Below are positions 1 to 6,738 of a stretch of DNA of 13,588 nucleotides, piece after piece. The stretch comes from Sedimenticola sp. (GTDB lineage Bacteria; Pseudomonadota; Gammaproteobacteria; Chromatiales; Chromatiaceae). Both the position numbers and the translations under genes were made by a program. Location of the stretch: positions 1-13,588 of the forward strand of contig JAUXBK010000043.1 of the NCBI GenBank assembly GCA_030619405.1, in the 5' to 3' direction. The notes under the pieces were generated by a model that saw only the letters and a list, made by a program, of their open reading frames with translations, did not search any database and had not been told where the DNA came from. Numbering within the stretch: the stretch's first letter is position 1; each line of letters starts with the position of its first letter.

Positions 1-68
1 GCGCAAAGGCGCAAAGACGCAAAGGAAAACAAGAAATAAAAAAATGCTGACTGGTTAGGCACCCTGAA
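1..68 (+). repeat. GCGCAAAGG-type 68-bp direct repeat, copy 1
   Basis: It begins with GCGCAAAGGCGCAAAGACGC and continues through an A-rich tract to ACCCTGAA. Compared with the copy at 126-193 it differs at three positions (33, 45 and 57). The left end is the window edge, so the repeat may extend further. Repeats with a GCAAAGGCGCAAAGACGCAAAG core are common between genes in many environmental bacteria; their role is unknown to me. Confidence 0.85.
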
Positions 69-125
69 TGGCCGGGGGTGCCTCCGAACAGTGTCAGTCT
101 CTCAAAAACCCTTAAAAACGTTCTC

Positions 126-193
126 GCGCAAAGGCGCAAAGACGCAAAGGAAAACAAAAAATAAAAAAATACTGACTGGTTGGGCACCCTGAA
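126..193 (+). repeat. GCGCAAAGG-type 68-bp direct repeat, copy 2
   Basis: Second copy of the repeat at 1-68, in the same orientation, matching at 65 of 68 positions. It is preceded by TTCTC (121-125), which is also present at the inverted copy (385-389 as GAGAA), so the shared unit for that pair is 34 bp (121-154 against 356-389). Confidence 0.85.
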
Positions 194-355
194 CGGGGGT
201 CTGTGCTCAGGAACAAAGTGCGGAACACCAGCCACGGTTTTCTGGAATCATGGTCCGTTTACGATTCCTTAGCTGTTCGATGGCACGGTGCTCCTTCATA
301 AGCATTGAAACAAGCAGCAATCATCTTTTTTATGCGTTTTGTTTATGCGTTTTGT

Positions 356-389
356 TTTTCCTTTGCGTCTTTGCGCCTTTGCGCGAGAA
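356..389 (-). repeat. Inverted copy of the GCGCAAAGG repeat core
   Basis: This is the exact reverse complement of 121-154 (34 of 34 bases). With copy 2 it makes a long inverted pair around about 200 bp of sequence. Only the core and flanking GAGAA are conserved; the GCTGACTGGTT half seen in copies 1 and 2 is absent here. Confidence 0.85.
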
Positions 390-439
390 AGTTTTATGTT
401 TTTTATGTTTTTTCCTTTCCAGGGGAACCACCCAGAGAC

Positions 440-2689
440 TCATTTGGTCAGCGCCATGAACAGCTTGGGTAGCTTCTCCGGCAGGCGTTCGATGTTGTCG
501 ATGATCGAGTAGTGGGAGCCGAAAATATCGGTCACATACTCGTCTGCCCGGGGATCGAGATTGATGCAGTAGCTGTAGATCCCTTTCTGGTCCAGCTCCC
601 TGACCGCCATGCGGGCATCCTCGATCAGGTGCTGCCCGTCCTTCACATCGATATCGGCCGGCTCACCGTCGGTGAGGATCAGCAGCAGCTTTTTCTCTGC
701 CTTCTGGTGCTCCAGATAGTGAGCGGTGTGACGCATGGCCGCTCCCATACGGGTCGAATAACCGGCCGCCATGGCCGCCAGGCGCCCCTTCACACCCTGA
801 TCCCAGCGTTCGCTAAAGCCCTTGATGTGATAGTACCGCACCTCGTGCCGGGTGTTGGAGTGGAAACCGGCGATGGAGAAACTGTCGCCCAGCTGCTCGA
901 TGGCCCAGGCCAGCAGGGAGACCGCCTCCTGACTCAACTCCAGGATCGTCTGGCCACTGCCGTTCACGGTCTGGTTGAGGGATTCTGAGAGGTCCAGCAA
1001 CAGGGTGACGGCGATATTGCGGTCATCGTGCTTATGGCTGACGTTGATTCGCGGGTCCGGATTGTGACCGCTCTTGTAGTCGATCAGGGAGCGGATGGCG
1101 ATATCCAGGTCCAGCTCGCTCCCCTCCTCCTGGTAACGCACCCGTACATAGTTCTGGGGCTTGAGCAGGTCCAGCATCCGTTTGATCTGCTTGGCCAGCC
1201 GATCGTGCTTACGCAGCAGCCCGTCGATGAATCCGGGATCCCGGGCGGGGTGCAGGGTCTCGTAGACGCTGGTCCAGTCGGGTCGATAGGTCTGAGTGGT
1301 GTAGTCCCACTCCGGGTAGTGGCGCGGCGGCAGGGTGTCTCCCGGCTCCACCTCCTTGATCTCGGTGGGCTCTACGTGGAAGTCCTCGTCGTCGTCCAGC
1401 TCGTAGAACTGCCACAGGTTGCGGTTGTCGTCCCGGTAATCGATCACCGTATCCTTGAACCAGACGTTGGGGAGCGCATCCCCCTGTATCCGGGTGCGGG
1501 CGATGTACTCTATCCCCAGCAGCTCCATATCCATGGTGCTGGTCCCACCCTTCTCCATCACCGACAGGAAACGTGCCACGAATTCCTGCAGCACGGGGTC
1601 TCTGTACCCGTGCCCCGGGTCCAGGATCGCCCGGGAGATCATCGTCAGGCGGTGACGGATGCAGGATTCCCGCTCCGGGTTGCACTCCCCCTCCACCGGG
1701 ACCGGATGCAGGCGCATGAACAGGCCTCGCAACCCCGGGTACTCCTGCATCAGCAGCCACTCCACCCGGGAATCCTCGAAGGTCTCGATGGCGATCCGCT
1801 GCATCGGGCTGCGGTTGTCCGCGAACACCGGCGAGGTCCAGCGCCGGTGCCCCGCCATGTGCGCCAGGGCGGCACGATACTGTTCGATGCCGGATACACC
1901 GTCATCCGTGTCGTCGTAGACGTCGGGCAGAAAGATACCGCCGTCATCGTAATAGGGGCGGGGGTCGGAACGCTCATCCAGCATCCTTGAATAGGGGTAG
2001 ACATTCTCCTCGATTCGCCACAGGGCGCGATCGAACAGATCCAGCCTGTGCTCCACATCCACCAGCAGGGTGCCGTGCCGCTCCCGCTGCATCACCGCCC
2101 GGCTGTCCTGGGACTCCAGGCTGAAGAACTCTCGCAGATGATCCGGGTGATGATTGTGCTGCTGGATGCCATACTCCATCCAGCGTTTCAGGCCGCCCAG
2201 ATTGAGTTCACCCAGCAGCACCGGCGCCTGCTCCAGAAAGGGCACCAGTCCAGGGCTGGCCATGGTGGCATGGGAGCCATGAATAGAGATGGAGGTACGT
2301 TCCACCATCTCCAGCACCAGTTCCAGATAACCCTGCAGCAATTTGTTCTCTTCCAGCCGGCGGGCAATCGCCGCCAGCGACTGCAGGAAGGGCAGGATCG
2401 CATCCGCATTGGGGCTGCGGGAGATCTGGTAGGTGGTGCGGGCAATGGGGTAGATCATCTGCTCGCTGGTGTGCCGGGCCACCTCCGGGGCCTCTTCCAT
2501 GAACACCAGCGGTGGTTCTGCCCCACGCCCCATCATGCACAAAAGTTCGATCCCTTCGACGAACCCCTTCAGACCCTGGGCGGTCAATACCTCCCGGGCC
2601 TCCCGCAGGCACTCATCGAATACCGCGGCGACCTCCCTGTAGGCACAGTTTACTTTCCGGCTGGGGGAACCCTGATTGGAGTCACTCAC
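440..2689 (-). CDS. cbbO: CbbO, VWA-domain subunit of the CbbQO RuBisCO activase
   Basis: CbbO is the adaptor of the CbbQO activase: it docks the CbbQ AAA+ ring onto RuBisCO so that inhibited active sites are reopened. The protein (about 749 aa) has a long N-terminal region and a C-terminal von Willebrand A domain from about residue 555. Its MIDAS metal site is complete: LLLDLSES supplies D566, S568 and S570, T646 lies in GYSTRMG, and D674 in ILTDGEP. Start: an open TTG at 2695 exists, but the AGGAGG at 2703-2698 is only 2 nt from it and 8 nt from the GTG at 2689, so I chose GTG. It is third in the operon after cbbM and cbbQ, 208 bp after cbbQ, with a palindromic repeat in that gap. NorD proteins share the architecture, but linkage to cbbM and cbbQ settles the name. 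Confidence 0.95.
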   Translation of the reverse strand: MSDSNQGSPSRKVNCAYREVAAVFDECLREAREVLTAQGLKGFVEGIELLCMMGRGAEPPLVFMEEAPEVARHTSEQMIYPIARTTYQISRSPNADAILPFLQSLAAIARRLEENKLLQGYLELVLEMVERTSISIHGSHATMASPGLVPFLEQAPVLLGELNLGGLKRWMEYGIQQHNHHPDHLREFFSLESQDSRAVMQRERHGTLLVDVEHRLDLFDRALWRIEENVYPYSRMLDERSDPRPYYDDGGIFLPDVYDDTDDGVSGIEQYRAALAHMAGHRRWTSPVFADNRSPMQRIAIETFEDSRVEWLLMQEYPGLRGLFMRLHPVPVEGECNPERESCIRHRLTMISRAILDPGHGYRDPVLQEFVARFLSVMEKGGTSTMDMELLGIEYIARTRIQGDALPNVWFKDTVIDYRDDNRNLWQFYELDDDEDFHVEPTEIKEVEPGDTLPPRHYPEWDYTTQTYRPDWTSVYETLHPARDPGFIDGLLRKHDRLAKQIKRMLDLLKPQNYVRVRYQEEGSELDLDIAIRSLIDYKSGHNPDPRINVSHKHDDRNIAVTLLLDLSESLNQTVNGSGQTILELSQEAVSLLAWAIEQLGDSFSIAGFHSNTRHEVRYYHIKGFSERWDQGVKGRLAAMAAGYSTRMGAAMRHTAHYLEHQKAEKKLLLILTDGEPADIDVKDGQHLIEDARMAVRELDQKGIYSYCINLDPRADEYVTDIFGSHYSIIDNIERLPEKLPKLFMALTK

Positions 2690-2697
2690 TGCCAAAC

Positions 2698-2703
2698 CCT
2701 CCT
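2698..2703 (-). promoter_or_regulatory. Strong ribosome binding site that sets the cbbO start
   Basis: AGGAGG on the minus strand, 8 nt before GTG at 2689 and only 2 nt before the alternative TTG at 2695. The spacing favours GTG. Confidence 0.75.
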
Positions 2704-2782
2704 GACCTGCATTTCTCCCGGCGCCTGAAAAATCGCGGGATTCTCTTGGACGTAACCGTTCTCGGAGTCATAAAGACATTCA

Positions 2783-2870
2783 GCCACGGATTGATGCAGA
2801 TTAAACACGAATTTAATTTGAAGACTGAAACGCCATCAATTTCCGCGTGTAATCCGCGTCAATCCGCGGC
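2783..2870. repeat. CCGCGGATTGA-type inverted repeat, degenerate copy
   Basis: The left arm GCCACGGATTGATGCAGA (2783-2800) pairs with TCCGCGTCAATCCGCGGC (2853-2870) with three mismatches. It is the same family as the perfect copy at 10887-10939: both share the leader TAAAGAC.TT.AGCC and the trailer ATTTT. The loop here is much longer (52 nt), with an extra ATTTCCGCGTGTAATCC segment. It sits in the 208-bp cbbQ-cbbO gap and so is transcribed within the operon, where a hairpin could affect cbbO mRNA stability or level. Confidence 0.75.
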
Positions 2871-2897
2871 CATTTTCCTGTCCCTGAAAACACACCC

Positions 2898-3701
2898 TCA
2901 GGCAAACACCGCATCGATGGCGCTGTCCAGGGTGTCGCGTATATCCGCATCATCCGTGATCGGGCGTACCAGCGCCATGCGTGCAGCATCCTTCGCATCG
3001 ATGCCCTTGCGCATCAGGCTCGCCGCATACACCAGCAGGCGGGTGGAGATACCCTCGTCCAGGCCATGCCCCTTGAGGTTGCGGGCGGCCTCACCCACCT
3101 GCACCAGACGTTTCGCGGCATCGGTATCGATACCGGTCTCCTCGCTGACGATCCGCGCCTCCAGGTCGGCCGGGGCATAATCGAAGTCCATCCCTACGAA
3201 ACGCTGCTTGGTGGACTGTTTCAGGTCTTTCATCAGGCTCTGGTAACCCGGGTTGTAGGAGATCACCAGCTGAAAATCCTCGTGTGCCCGCACCACCTCT
3301 CCCTTCTTGTCCAGCGGCAGGCTGCGGCGATGGTCTGTGAGGGGGTGGATCACCACCGTCGTGTCCTGGCGCGCCTCCACGATCTCATCCAGATAGCAAA
3401 TGGCGCCGATACGCGCCGCGGTGGTCAACGGACCGTCCAGCCAGCGAGTACCGTCTGCATCCAGCAGGTAGCGCCCCACCAGATCGGCAGCGGTCATGTC
3501 TTCGTTACAGGCCACGGTGATGAGGGGCTTGCCCAGTCGCCAGGCCATGTACTCGATGAAACGGGACTTCCCGCAACCGGTAGGGCCTTTGACCATCACC
3601 GGCAGGCGAGCCCTGTAGGCCGCCTCATAGAGTTCGACCTCGTTGGCCGATGGCTGGTAAAAAGGCTCTTCCGTTACTTTGTACTGTTCGATGTCAGTCA
3701 T
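2898..3701 (-). CDS. cbbQ: CbbQ, MoxR-type AAA+ ATPase of the RuBisCO activase
   Basis: CbbQ forms the hexameric AAA+ motor that, with CbbO, uses ATP to remove tight-binding sugar phosphates from RuBisCO in the cytoplasm. The 267-aa product has a Walker A at residues 39-46 (GPTGCGKS), a Walker B at 101-106 (ICYLDE), a sensor-1 Asn150 in ISYNPGYQ, and a likely arginine finger R167 in TKQRF. The length and the RPITDDADIRDTLDSAID C-terminus fit the CbbQ/NorQ branch of MoxR ATPases. It starts with ATG, with only a weak GGA 8 nt upstream. It lies 195 bp downstream of cbbM, beyond an intrinsic terminator, so it is probably expressed by read-through or from a weak promoter of its own. NorQ is the only serious alternative, and the neighbours argue against it. 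Confidence 0.96.
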   Translation of the reverse strand: MTDIEQYKVTEEPFYQPSANEVELYEAAYRARLPVMVKGPTGCGKSRFIEYMAWRLGKPLITVACNEDMTAADLVGRYLLDADGTRWLDGPLTTAARIGAICYLDEIVEARQDTTVVIHPLTDHRRSLPLDKKGEVVRAHEDFQLVISYNPGYQSLMKDLKQSTKQRFVGMDFDYAPADLEARIVSEETGIDTDAAKRLVQVGEAARNLKGHGLDEGISTRLLVYAASLMRKGIDAKDAARMALVRPITDDADIRDTLDSAIDAVFA

Positions 3702-3806
3702 TGTTCGGTTCCGAAAAAAAAGGGGAAAACACTCGACGGTTCAGCATACACCCAATTCCAGCCTGTCACCGGGTCACGAGCGATGCCATACGGTTGCAAA
3801 CCGGGT

Positions 3807-3834
3807 AAAAAAACCCCCGCACAGGGCGGGGGTT
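3807..3834 (-). terminator. Intrinsic terminator between cbbM and cbbQ
   Basis: On the minus strand the hairpin AACCCCCGC-loop CCTGT-GCGGGGGTT spans 3834-3812 and runs into seven consecutive T (3813-3807). The seven-pair GC stem (nine with the flanking A-T pairs) makes this a strong rho-independent terminator. It begins 63 nt after the cbbM stop. It should end most cbbM transcripts and leave cbbQ and cbbO at lower levels. A competing hairpin (3818-3826 with 3843-3851) overlaps it. Confidence 0.85.
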
Positions 3835-3851
3835 CGATAAAACCCTGTGCG
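3818..3851 (-). promoter_or_regulatory. Hairpin that competes with the cbbM terminator
   Basis: CGCACAGGG is found twice in opposite senses: plus-strand 3818-3826 is the exact reverse complement of 3843-3851. In cbbM mRNA the 3851-3843 segment is made first and can pair with 3826-3818, which covers the loop and part of both arms of the terminator stem. The two structures exclude each other, as in an attenuator. The pairing is visible in the sequence; regulation through it is inference. Confidence 0.5.
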
Positions 3852-3853
3852 CA

Positions 3854-3873
3854 CGGTGGTCCGAAGACCACCG
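3854..3873 (-). other. C(UUCG)G tetraloop stem-loop in the cbbM 3' UTR
   Basis: The minus strand reads CGGTGGTC-TTCG-GACCACCG: an 8-bp perfect stem closed by a C(UUCG)G loop, one of the most stable RNA tetraloops known. It starts 23 nt after the cbbM stop codon. A stem of this kind typically shields an mRNA from 3' exonucleases, which suits a message that must be abundant. Confidence 0.7.
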
Positions 3874-3896
3874 GTACCAGGTCTGTGACGCTGTGC

Positions 3897-5276
3897 CTAC
3901 TTGTGTACGCCCAGCTTCTCTCTCCAGCCCGGGAAGATCTGATCCGCATCCTTGGGGAAGGACTCGAAGGCCCGGGCGAACTCTTTGTGCTCCTTGGCGA
4001 ACTCGATCGGGTCCGCGCCCTCTTTCCAGCACTCATACGCCTGGCGCAGAGAGATGGCGCCCGCCGCCGGGCTGTCGATGTGGCCGTAGGAGCCGCCACC
4101 GGCGGTGTTGATCACGTTAGCGTGACCCAGATTCTCGAAGAAGCCGGGAAGACGCAGGGCGTTCATGCCACCGGAGATGATCGGCGTGGTGGGCTTCATG
4201 CCGTACCACTTCTGATTGTAGATCGGGCCCTGATACTCGTCGCGCTCAATGATGTAGGCGATGGCACGGTCATCTTTCTCCCCTTCCATCTTGCCGTAGC
4301 CCATGGTGCCAACATGGATACCGGAGGCACCCTGCAGCCGGGACATCTTGGCCAGCACATAGGCGGTGTAACCGCGCTTGGCGCTGGGGGAGGTCACCGC
4401 ACCATGGCCGGCACGATGATAGTGCAGGTACTGGTTGGGGAACCAGCGGCGGGCGGTGGTCACCATGCCCGGGCCGCCAACATAGCCGTCCACCAGGAAG
4501 GCCACTTTGTCCGCATCGGGGCCGAAGGTCTCGAGGATGAACTCGCCACGAGCGAGCATTTCGCTGTGATCATCGGCGGTGATGTTGGCGGAGAAGATCT
4601 TCGCCTCACCGGTCTCGTCCTGGGCCCGCTTCATGGCATCGTAGACCAGCGGGTAGACCTTTTTGGCAGGGCAGAAGACCTGGTTGCCCTGGGGCTCGTC
4701 GTTCTTGATGAAGTCACCGCCCAGCCAGAACTGGTAGGCCGCCTCGGCGAAGGGCTCGGGGCGCAGGCCCAGCTTCGGCTTGATGATGGTGCCGGCGATA
4801 TAGCCGCCATCCTTGATCGGGCGGCCGAGTATGCGCCACAGGTCGGAGATGTCCTTCGCCGGGCCGTCGAACAGCTGGATGGCCCGCTCCGGCATGTAGA
4901 AGTCAAATATCTTGGCGTGCTTGACATCGCCCATGCCCTGGTTGTTACCAATAACGAGGGTCAGAAAGGAGACCAGCATCATGCGGCCGTCGGTCATGTT
5001 GCGGTCGAACAGGTCGATAGGATAGGCGATGCGCATATCCTCGGTCGCCTCATCGATGTGATAGACCAGCGCATCCACGCCCTTGGTAAAATCGTCAGTG
5101 GTGGAAACCTCGACGTTGGTGCCGGTTGAGGACTCGGCGGCGAAATGAGCCGCGGTCTCCAGATAGCCGTAGCCCTCTGCCGGAGCCATCTTGTAGGCAA
5201 CGAGAATATGCTTGCCACCGGCAATCAGGTCTTCTTCTTTCAGGCTGAGATCTGCGTAACGATTGGATTGATCCAT
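3897..5276 (-). CDS. cbbM: Form II ribulose-1,5-bisphosphate carboxylase/oxygenase (CbbM)
   Basis: It catalyses the CO2-fixing step of the Calvin cycle as a homo-oligomer of large subunits in the cytoplasm, with no small subunit. The 459-aa product is full length, and its catalytic residues fall exactly on the Rhodospirillum rubrum form II numbers: K166 in TIIKPK, carbamylated K191 with D193 and E194 in GGDFIKNDEP, H287 in HYHRAGH, H321 in GIHVGT, loop-6 K329 in YGKMEG, and S368-G370 in ISGGMNA. The ATG start has a GAGGG 7 nt upstream. It is first in cbbM-cbbQ-cbbO and divergent from cbbR, whose product should activate it. Form II enzymes discriminate poorly against O2, so low-oxygen or high-CO2 conditions are likely. 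Codon use looks optimised for high expression. Confidence 0.99.
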   Translation of the reverse strand: MDQSNRYADLSLKEEDLIAGGKHILVAYKMAPAEGYGYLETAAHFAAESSTGTNVEVSTTDDFTKGVDALVYHIDEATEDMRIAYPIDLFDRNMTDGRMMLVSFLTLVIGNNQGMGDVKHAKIFDFYMPERAIQLFDGPAKDISDLWRILGRPIKDGGYIAGTIIKPKLGLRPEPFAEAAYQFWLGGDFIKNDEPQGNQVFCPAKKVYPLVYDAMKRAQDETGEAKIFSANITADDHSEMLARGEFILETFGPDADKVAFLVDGYVGGPGMVTTARRWFPNQYLHYHRAGHGAVTSPSAKRGYTAYVLAKMSRLQGASGIHVGTMGYGKMEGEKDDRAIAYIIERDEYQGPIYNQKWYGMKPTTPIISGGMNALRLPGFFENLGHANVINTAGGGSYGHIDSPAAGAISLRQAYECWKEGADPIEFAKEHKEFARAFESFPKDADQIFPGWREKLGVHK

Positions 5277-5350
5277 GTTTTGACCCTCATCGATGTGTTT
5301 GAGTAATTCGTCCGGCGCCTCGCCGAATCGGGGGCCATAATGCAGAAATT

Positions 5351-5379
5351 CTTATATAAATAAAAATCGAAATTATTGA
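5351..5379 (-). promoter_or_regulatory. Predicted cbbM promoter
   Basis: On the minus strand a -35 TCAATA (5379-5374) and a -10 TATAAG (5356-5351) are separated by 17 bp. The poor -35 fits an activator-dependent promoter. An inverted repeat AATAA-N9-TTATT (5359-5377) lies across it and is a candidate CbbR site; I could not match the usual TNA-N7/8-TNA consensus exactly. Predicted transcription starts near 5345, giving a leader of about 70 nt. Confidence 0.5.
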
Positions 5380-5394
5380 TGATTGGTATATACT
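5367..5394 (+). promoter_or_regulatory. Predicted cbbR promoter
   Basis: On the plus strand a -10 TATACT (5389-5394) has a weak -35 TCGAAA (5367-5372) at 16 bp. The -35 lies between the -35 and -10 of the opposing cbbM promoter, so the two would compete. The predicted transcription start coincides with the ATG at 5402. Confidence 0.45.
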
Positions 5395-5401
5395 TTTATC
5401 T

Positions 5402-6349
5402 ATGAGCAGCGACAACCCCGGTTTTCTCGCCCGGCGCCTCAGTCTGCGGCAGCTGCAGGTGTTCGAGGCGGTGGCCCGTCTGGGGGGGTACACACGGGCT
5501 GCGGAATCCCTGCACCTGACCCAGCCCACCGTCTCCATGCAACTGAAGAAACTGTCGAACACGGTCGGTCTGCCCCTGTTCGATCAGGTGGGAAAGAAGC
5601 TCTATCTCAGCGATGCAGGCAGAACCCTCTACCAGACCTGCGTGGAGGTCTCTGACAGCCTGGAGCGGCTGGAGATGCAGATCTCCGACATGAAGGGGCT
5701 GAAACAGGGGCGACTGCGGCTGGCCGTGGTGACCACCATCGAATACTTCGCACCCCGGGTATTGGGGAAATTCTGCGAGCACTATCCCGGGGTGGACGTG
5801 GAGCTGAAAGTGACCAACCGCAAGCGGCTGCTGGAGCGCATCAGCCAGAACCAGGATGACCTCTATATATTGGGGCAGCCACCGGACGACGTGGAACTGG
5901 ACGCCCGCCCCTTCCTGCCCAACCCGCTGGTGGTGCTGGCCCCCCGCGGCCATTCCCTGGTGGGACAACCGCGGATCCCACTCAAAAGACTACTGGAGGA
6001 GCCCTTCATCCTGCGTGAACCCGGGTCCGGCACCCGCAAAACGGTGGAGAAGCTGTTCGCCGACCACGGCCTCCAGGCCCGGGTCCGGCTCGAGCTTGGC
6101 AGCAACGAGGCAATCAAGCAGGCAGTGGCGGGCGGGCTGGGACTGGCGGTACTGTCCCAGCACACCCTCTCCCTGGAGGGTGGCGCTGGGCCCCTGGCGG
6201 TGCTGGACGTGGAAGGCTTTCCCCTGGAGCGGCAGTGGTACCTGGTCTATCCCAAGGGCAAAAGGCTCTCCATCGTAGCTCAGGCCTTCTATGATTTCCT
6301 TATGACAGAACGGGAGAACTATAACATTCCTGATTACCTACGTGTCTAA
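5402..6349 (+). CDS. cbbR: CbbR, LysR-type activator of the cbb operon
   Basis: A LysR-family DNA-binding regulator that senses Calvin-cycle or redox metabolites and activates the divergent RuBisCO operon. The 315-aa product has the winged helix-turn-helix at residues 13-70 (SLRQLQVFEAVAR, then TRAAESLHLTQPTVSMQLKK), a linker helix at about 71-100 and a two-lobed effector domain from about 103 (RLRLAVVTTIEYFAPRVLG). Its sequence and its place 125 bp from cbbM, in the opposite direction, support the CbbR name. There is no in-frame start upstream before a stop, and no Shine-Dalgarno sequence before ATG 5402. With the -10 TATACT ending 7 nt upstream, the message is predicted to be leaderless. 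The effector is not identifiable from the sequence. Confidence 0.93.
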   Translation: MSSDNPGFLARRLSLRQLQVFEAVARLGGYTRAAESLHLTQPTVSMQLKKLSNTVGLPLFDQVGKKLYLSDAGRTLYQTCVEVSDSLERLEMQISDMKGLKQGRLRLAVVTTIEYFAPRVLGKFCEHYPGVDVELKVTNRKRLLERISQNQDDLYILGQPPDDVELDARPFLPNPLVVLAPRGHSLVGQPRIPLKRLLEEPFILREPGSGTRKTVEKLFADHGLQARVRLELGSNEAIKQAVAGGLGLAVLSQHTLSLEGGAGPLAVLDVEGFPLERQWYLVYPKGKRLSIVAQAFYDFLMTERENYNIPDYLRV

Positions 6350-6383
6350 GCTATGCTCCAAGGCAAGGGGCAGCCTGGACGCT

Positions 6384-6512
6384 GTAGGGGGGATAAGCGT
6401 AGCGCATCCACCATCCCGGGCGTTGCGGCATGTGGTCAGACCATTGGTGGATGCGGCGCGCACAAGTGGTGTGCAAAACGAAAGTTCTGTGCGCGCACCT
6501 TATCCCCCCTAC
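6384..6512. repeat. Pair of REP-like palindromes in opposite orientation (BIME-like)
   Basis: GTAGGGGGGATAAG (6384-6397) is the perfect reverse complement of 6499-6512. Inside it, GCATCCACCA (6404-6413) pairs with 6445-6454, and GCGCGCAC (6456-6463) pairs with 6489-6496. TGGTC-A-GACCA (6433-6443) is a small hairpin in the middle. The order GTAGG..GGATAAGCG..GCGCATCC and its inverse resembles the enterobacterial REP consensus, which has the same GTAGG, GATAAG and GCATC blocks. Located just after cbbR, it may end or protect that transcript. Confidence 0.75.
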
Positions 6513-6594
6513 GAAATTACCCCGGAAAATTGAGAAGTTACGACGAAAATGGCTTGAAACCAGTACAGCAAACGCTAAGTCCCTACGACCATAA

Positions 6595-6665
6595 TGTAGG
6601 TTGGGTTAGGCGCGCATCTCACTGATATTTCAAGTTATCATACACTCATGAGCGCGCCGTAACCC
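6595..6665. repeat. GTAGGTTGGGTTAGG-type palindromic repeat
   Basis: GGGTTAGGCGCGC (6603-6615) faces GCGCGCCGTAACCC (6652-6665), complementary apart from one extra G. The outer TGTAGGTT is on the left only. The 36-nt AT-rich centre (6616-6651) is unlike the GC-rich short loops I would expect in this kind of repeat, so the copy may carry an insertion. Confidence 0.65.
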
Positions 6666-6738
6666 GACACCCTGATACCTCGTACTTAACATTTGCTGTA
6701 CTATATTAAAGGTTACCCAGGAGATGCCAGAGGTGTCG

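Larger units (their letters stand above)
1..439. other. Gene-free, repeat-bearing region downstream of cbbO
   Basis: I see no credible gene in this stretch. It holds two direct copies of a 68-bp repeat (1-68 and 126-193) and an inverted copy of the repeat core (356-389). A small potential hairpin lies at 58-64 / 76-82 (GGCACCC / GGGTGCC). The rest is AT-rich filler, with T-rich tracts at about 320-420. The cbbO transcript runs into this region from the right, but I see no convincing intrinsic terminator for it. An open frame at 250-459 runs through the repeat and has a low-complexity F/C/L-rich product, so I do not call it. Confidence 0.7.
6350..6738. other. Repeat-filled gap between cbbR and the protease gene
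   Basis: I find no gene here. The gap holds a REP-like pair (6384-6512) and a second palindromic repeat (6595-6665). The last 60 bp, before the protease start, are AT-rich and contain TATATT at 6702-6707, a possible -10 with no good -35. Open frames across the repeats (6342-6533, 6353-6625) have no recognisable product and follow repeat sequence, so they are not called. Confidence 0.7.

Noticed and set aside
250..459. Small open frame in the left repeat region
   Set aside because: It crosses the inverted repeat copy and ends inside cbbO; the product is low-complexity.
3066..5129. Long plus-strand open frame (687 codons) across cbbQ and cbbM
   Set aside because: It is antisense to two certain genes, spans the terminator region and has no recognisable domain; it follows from GC-rich codon bias.
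6724..6738. Upstream ATG for the protease gene
   Set aside because: AGGAG abuts this ATG with no spacer; ATG 6739 has a better-spaced AGAGG and a standard signal peptide.
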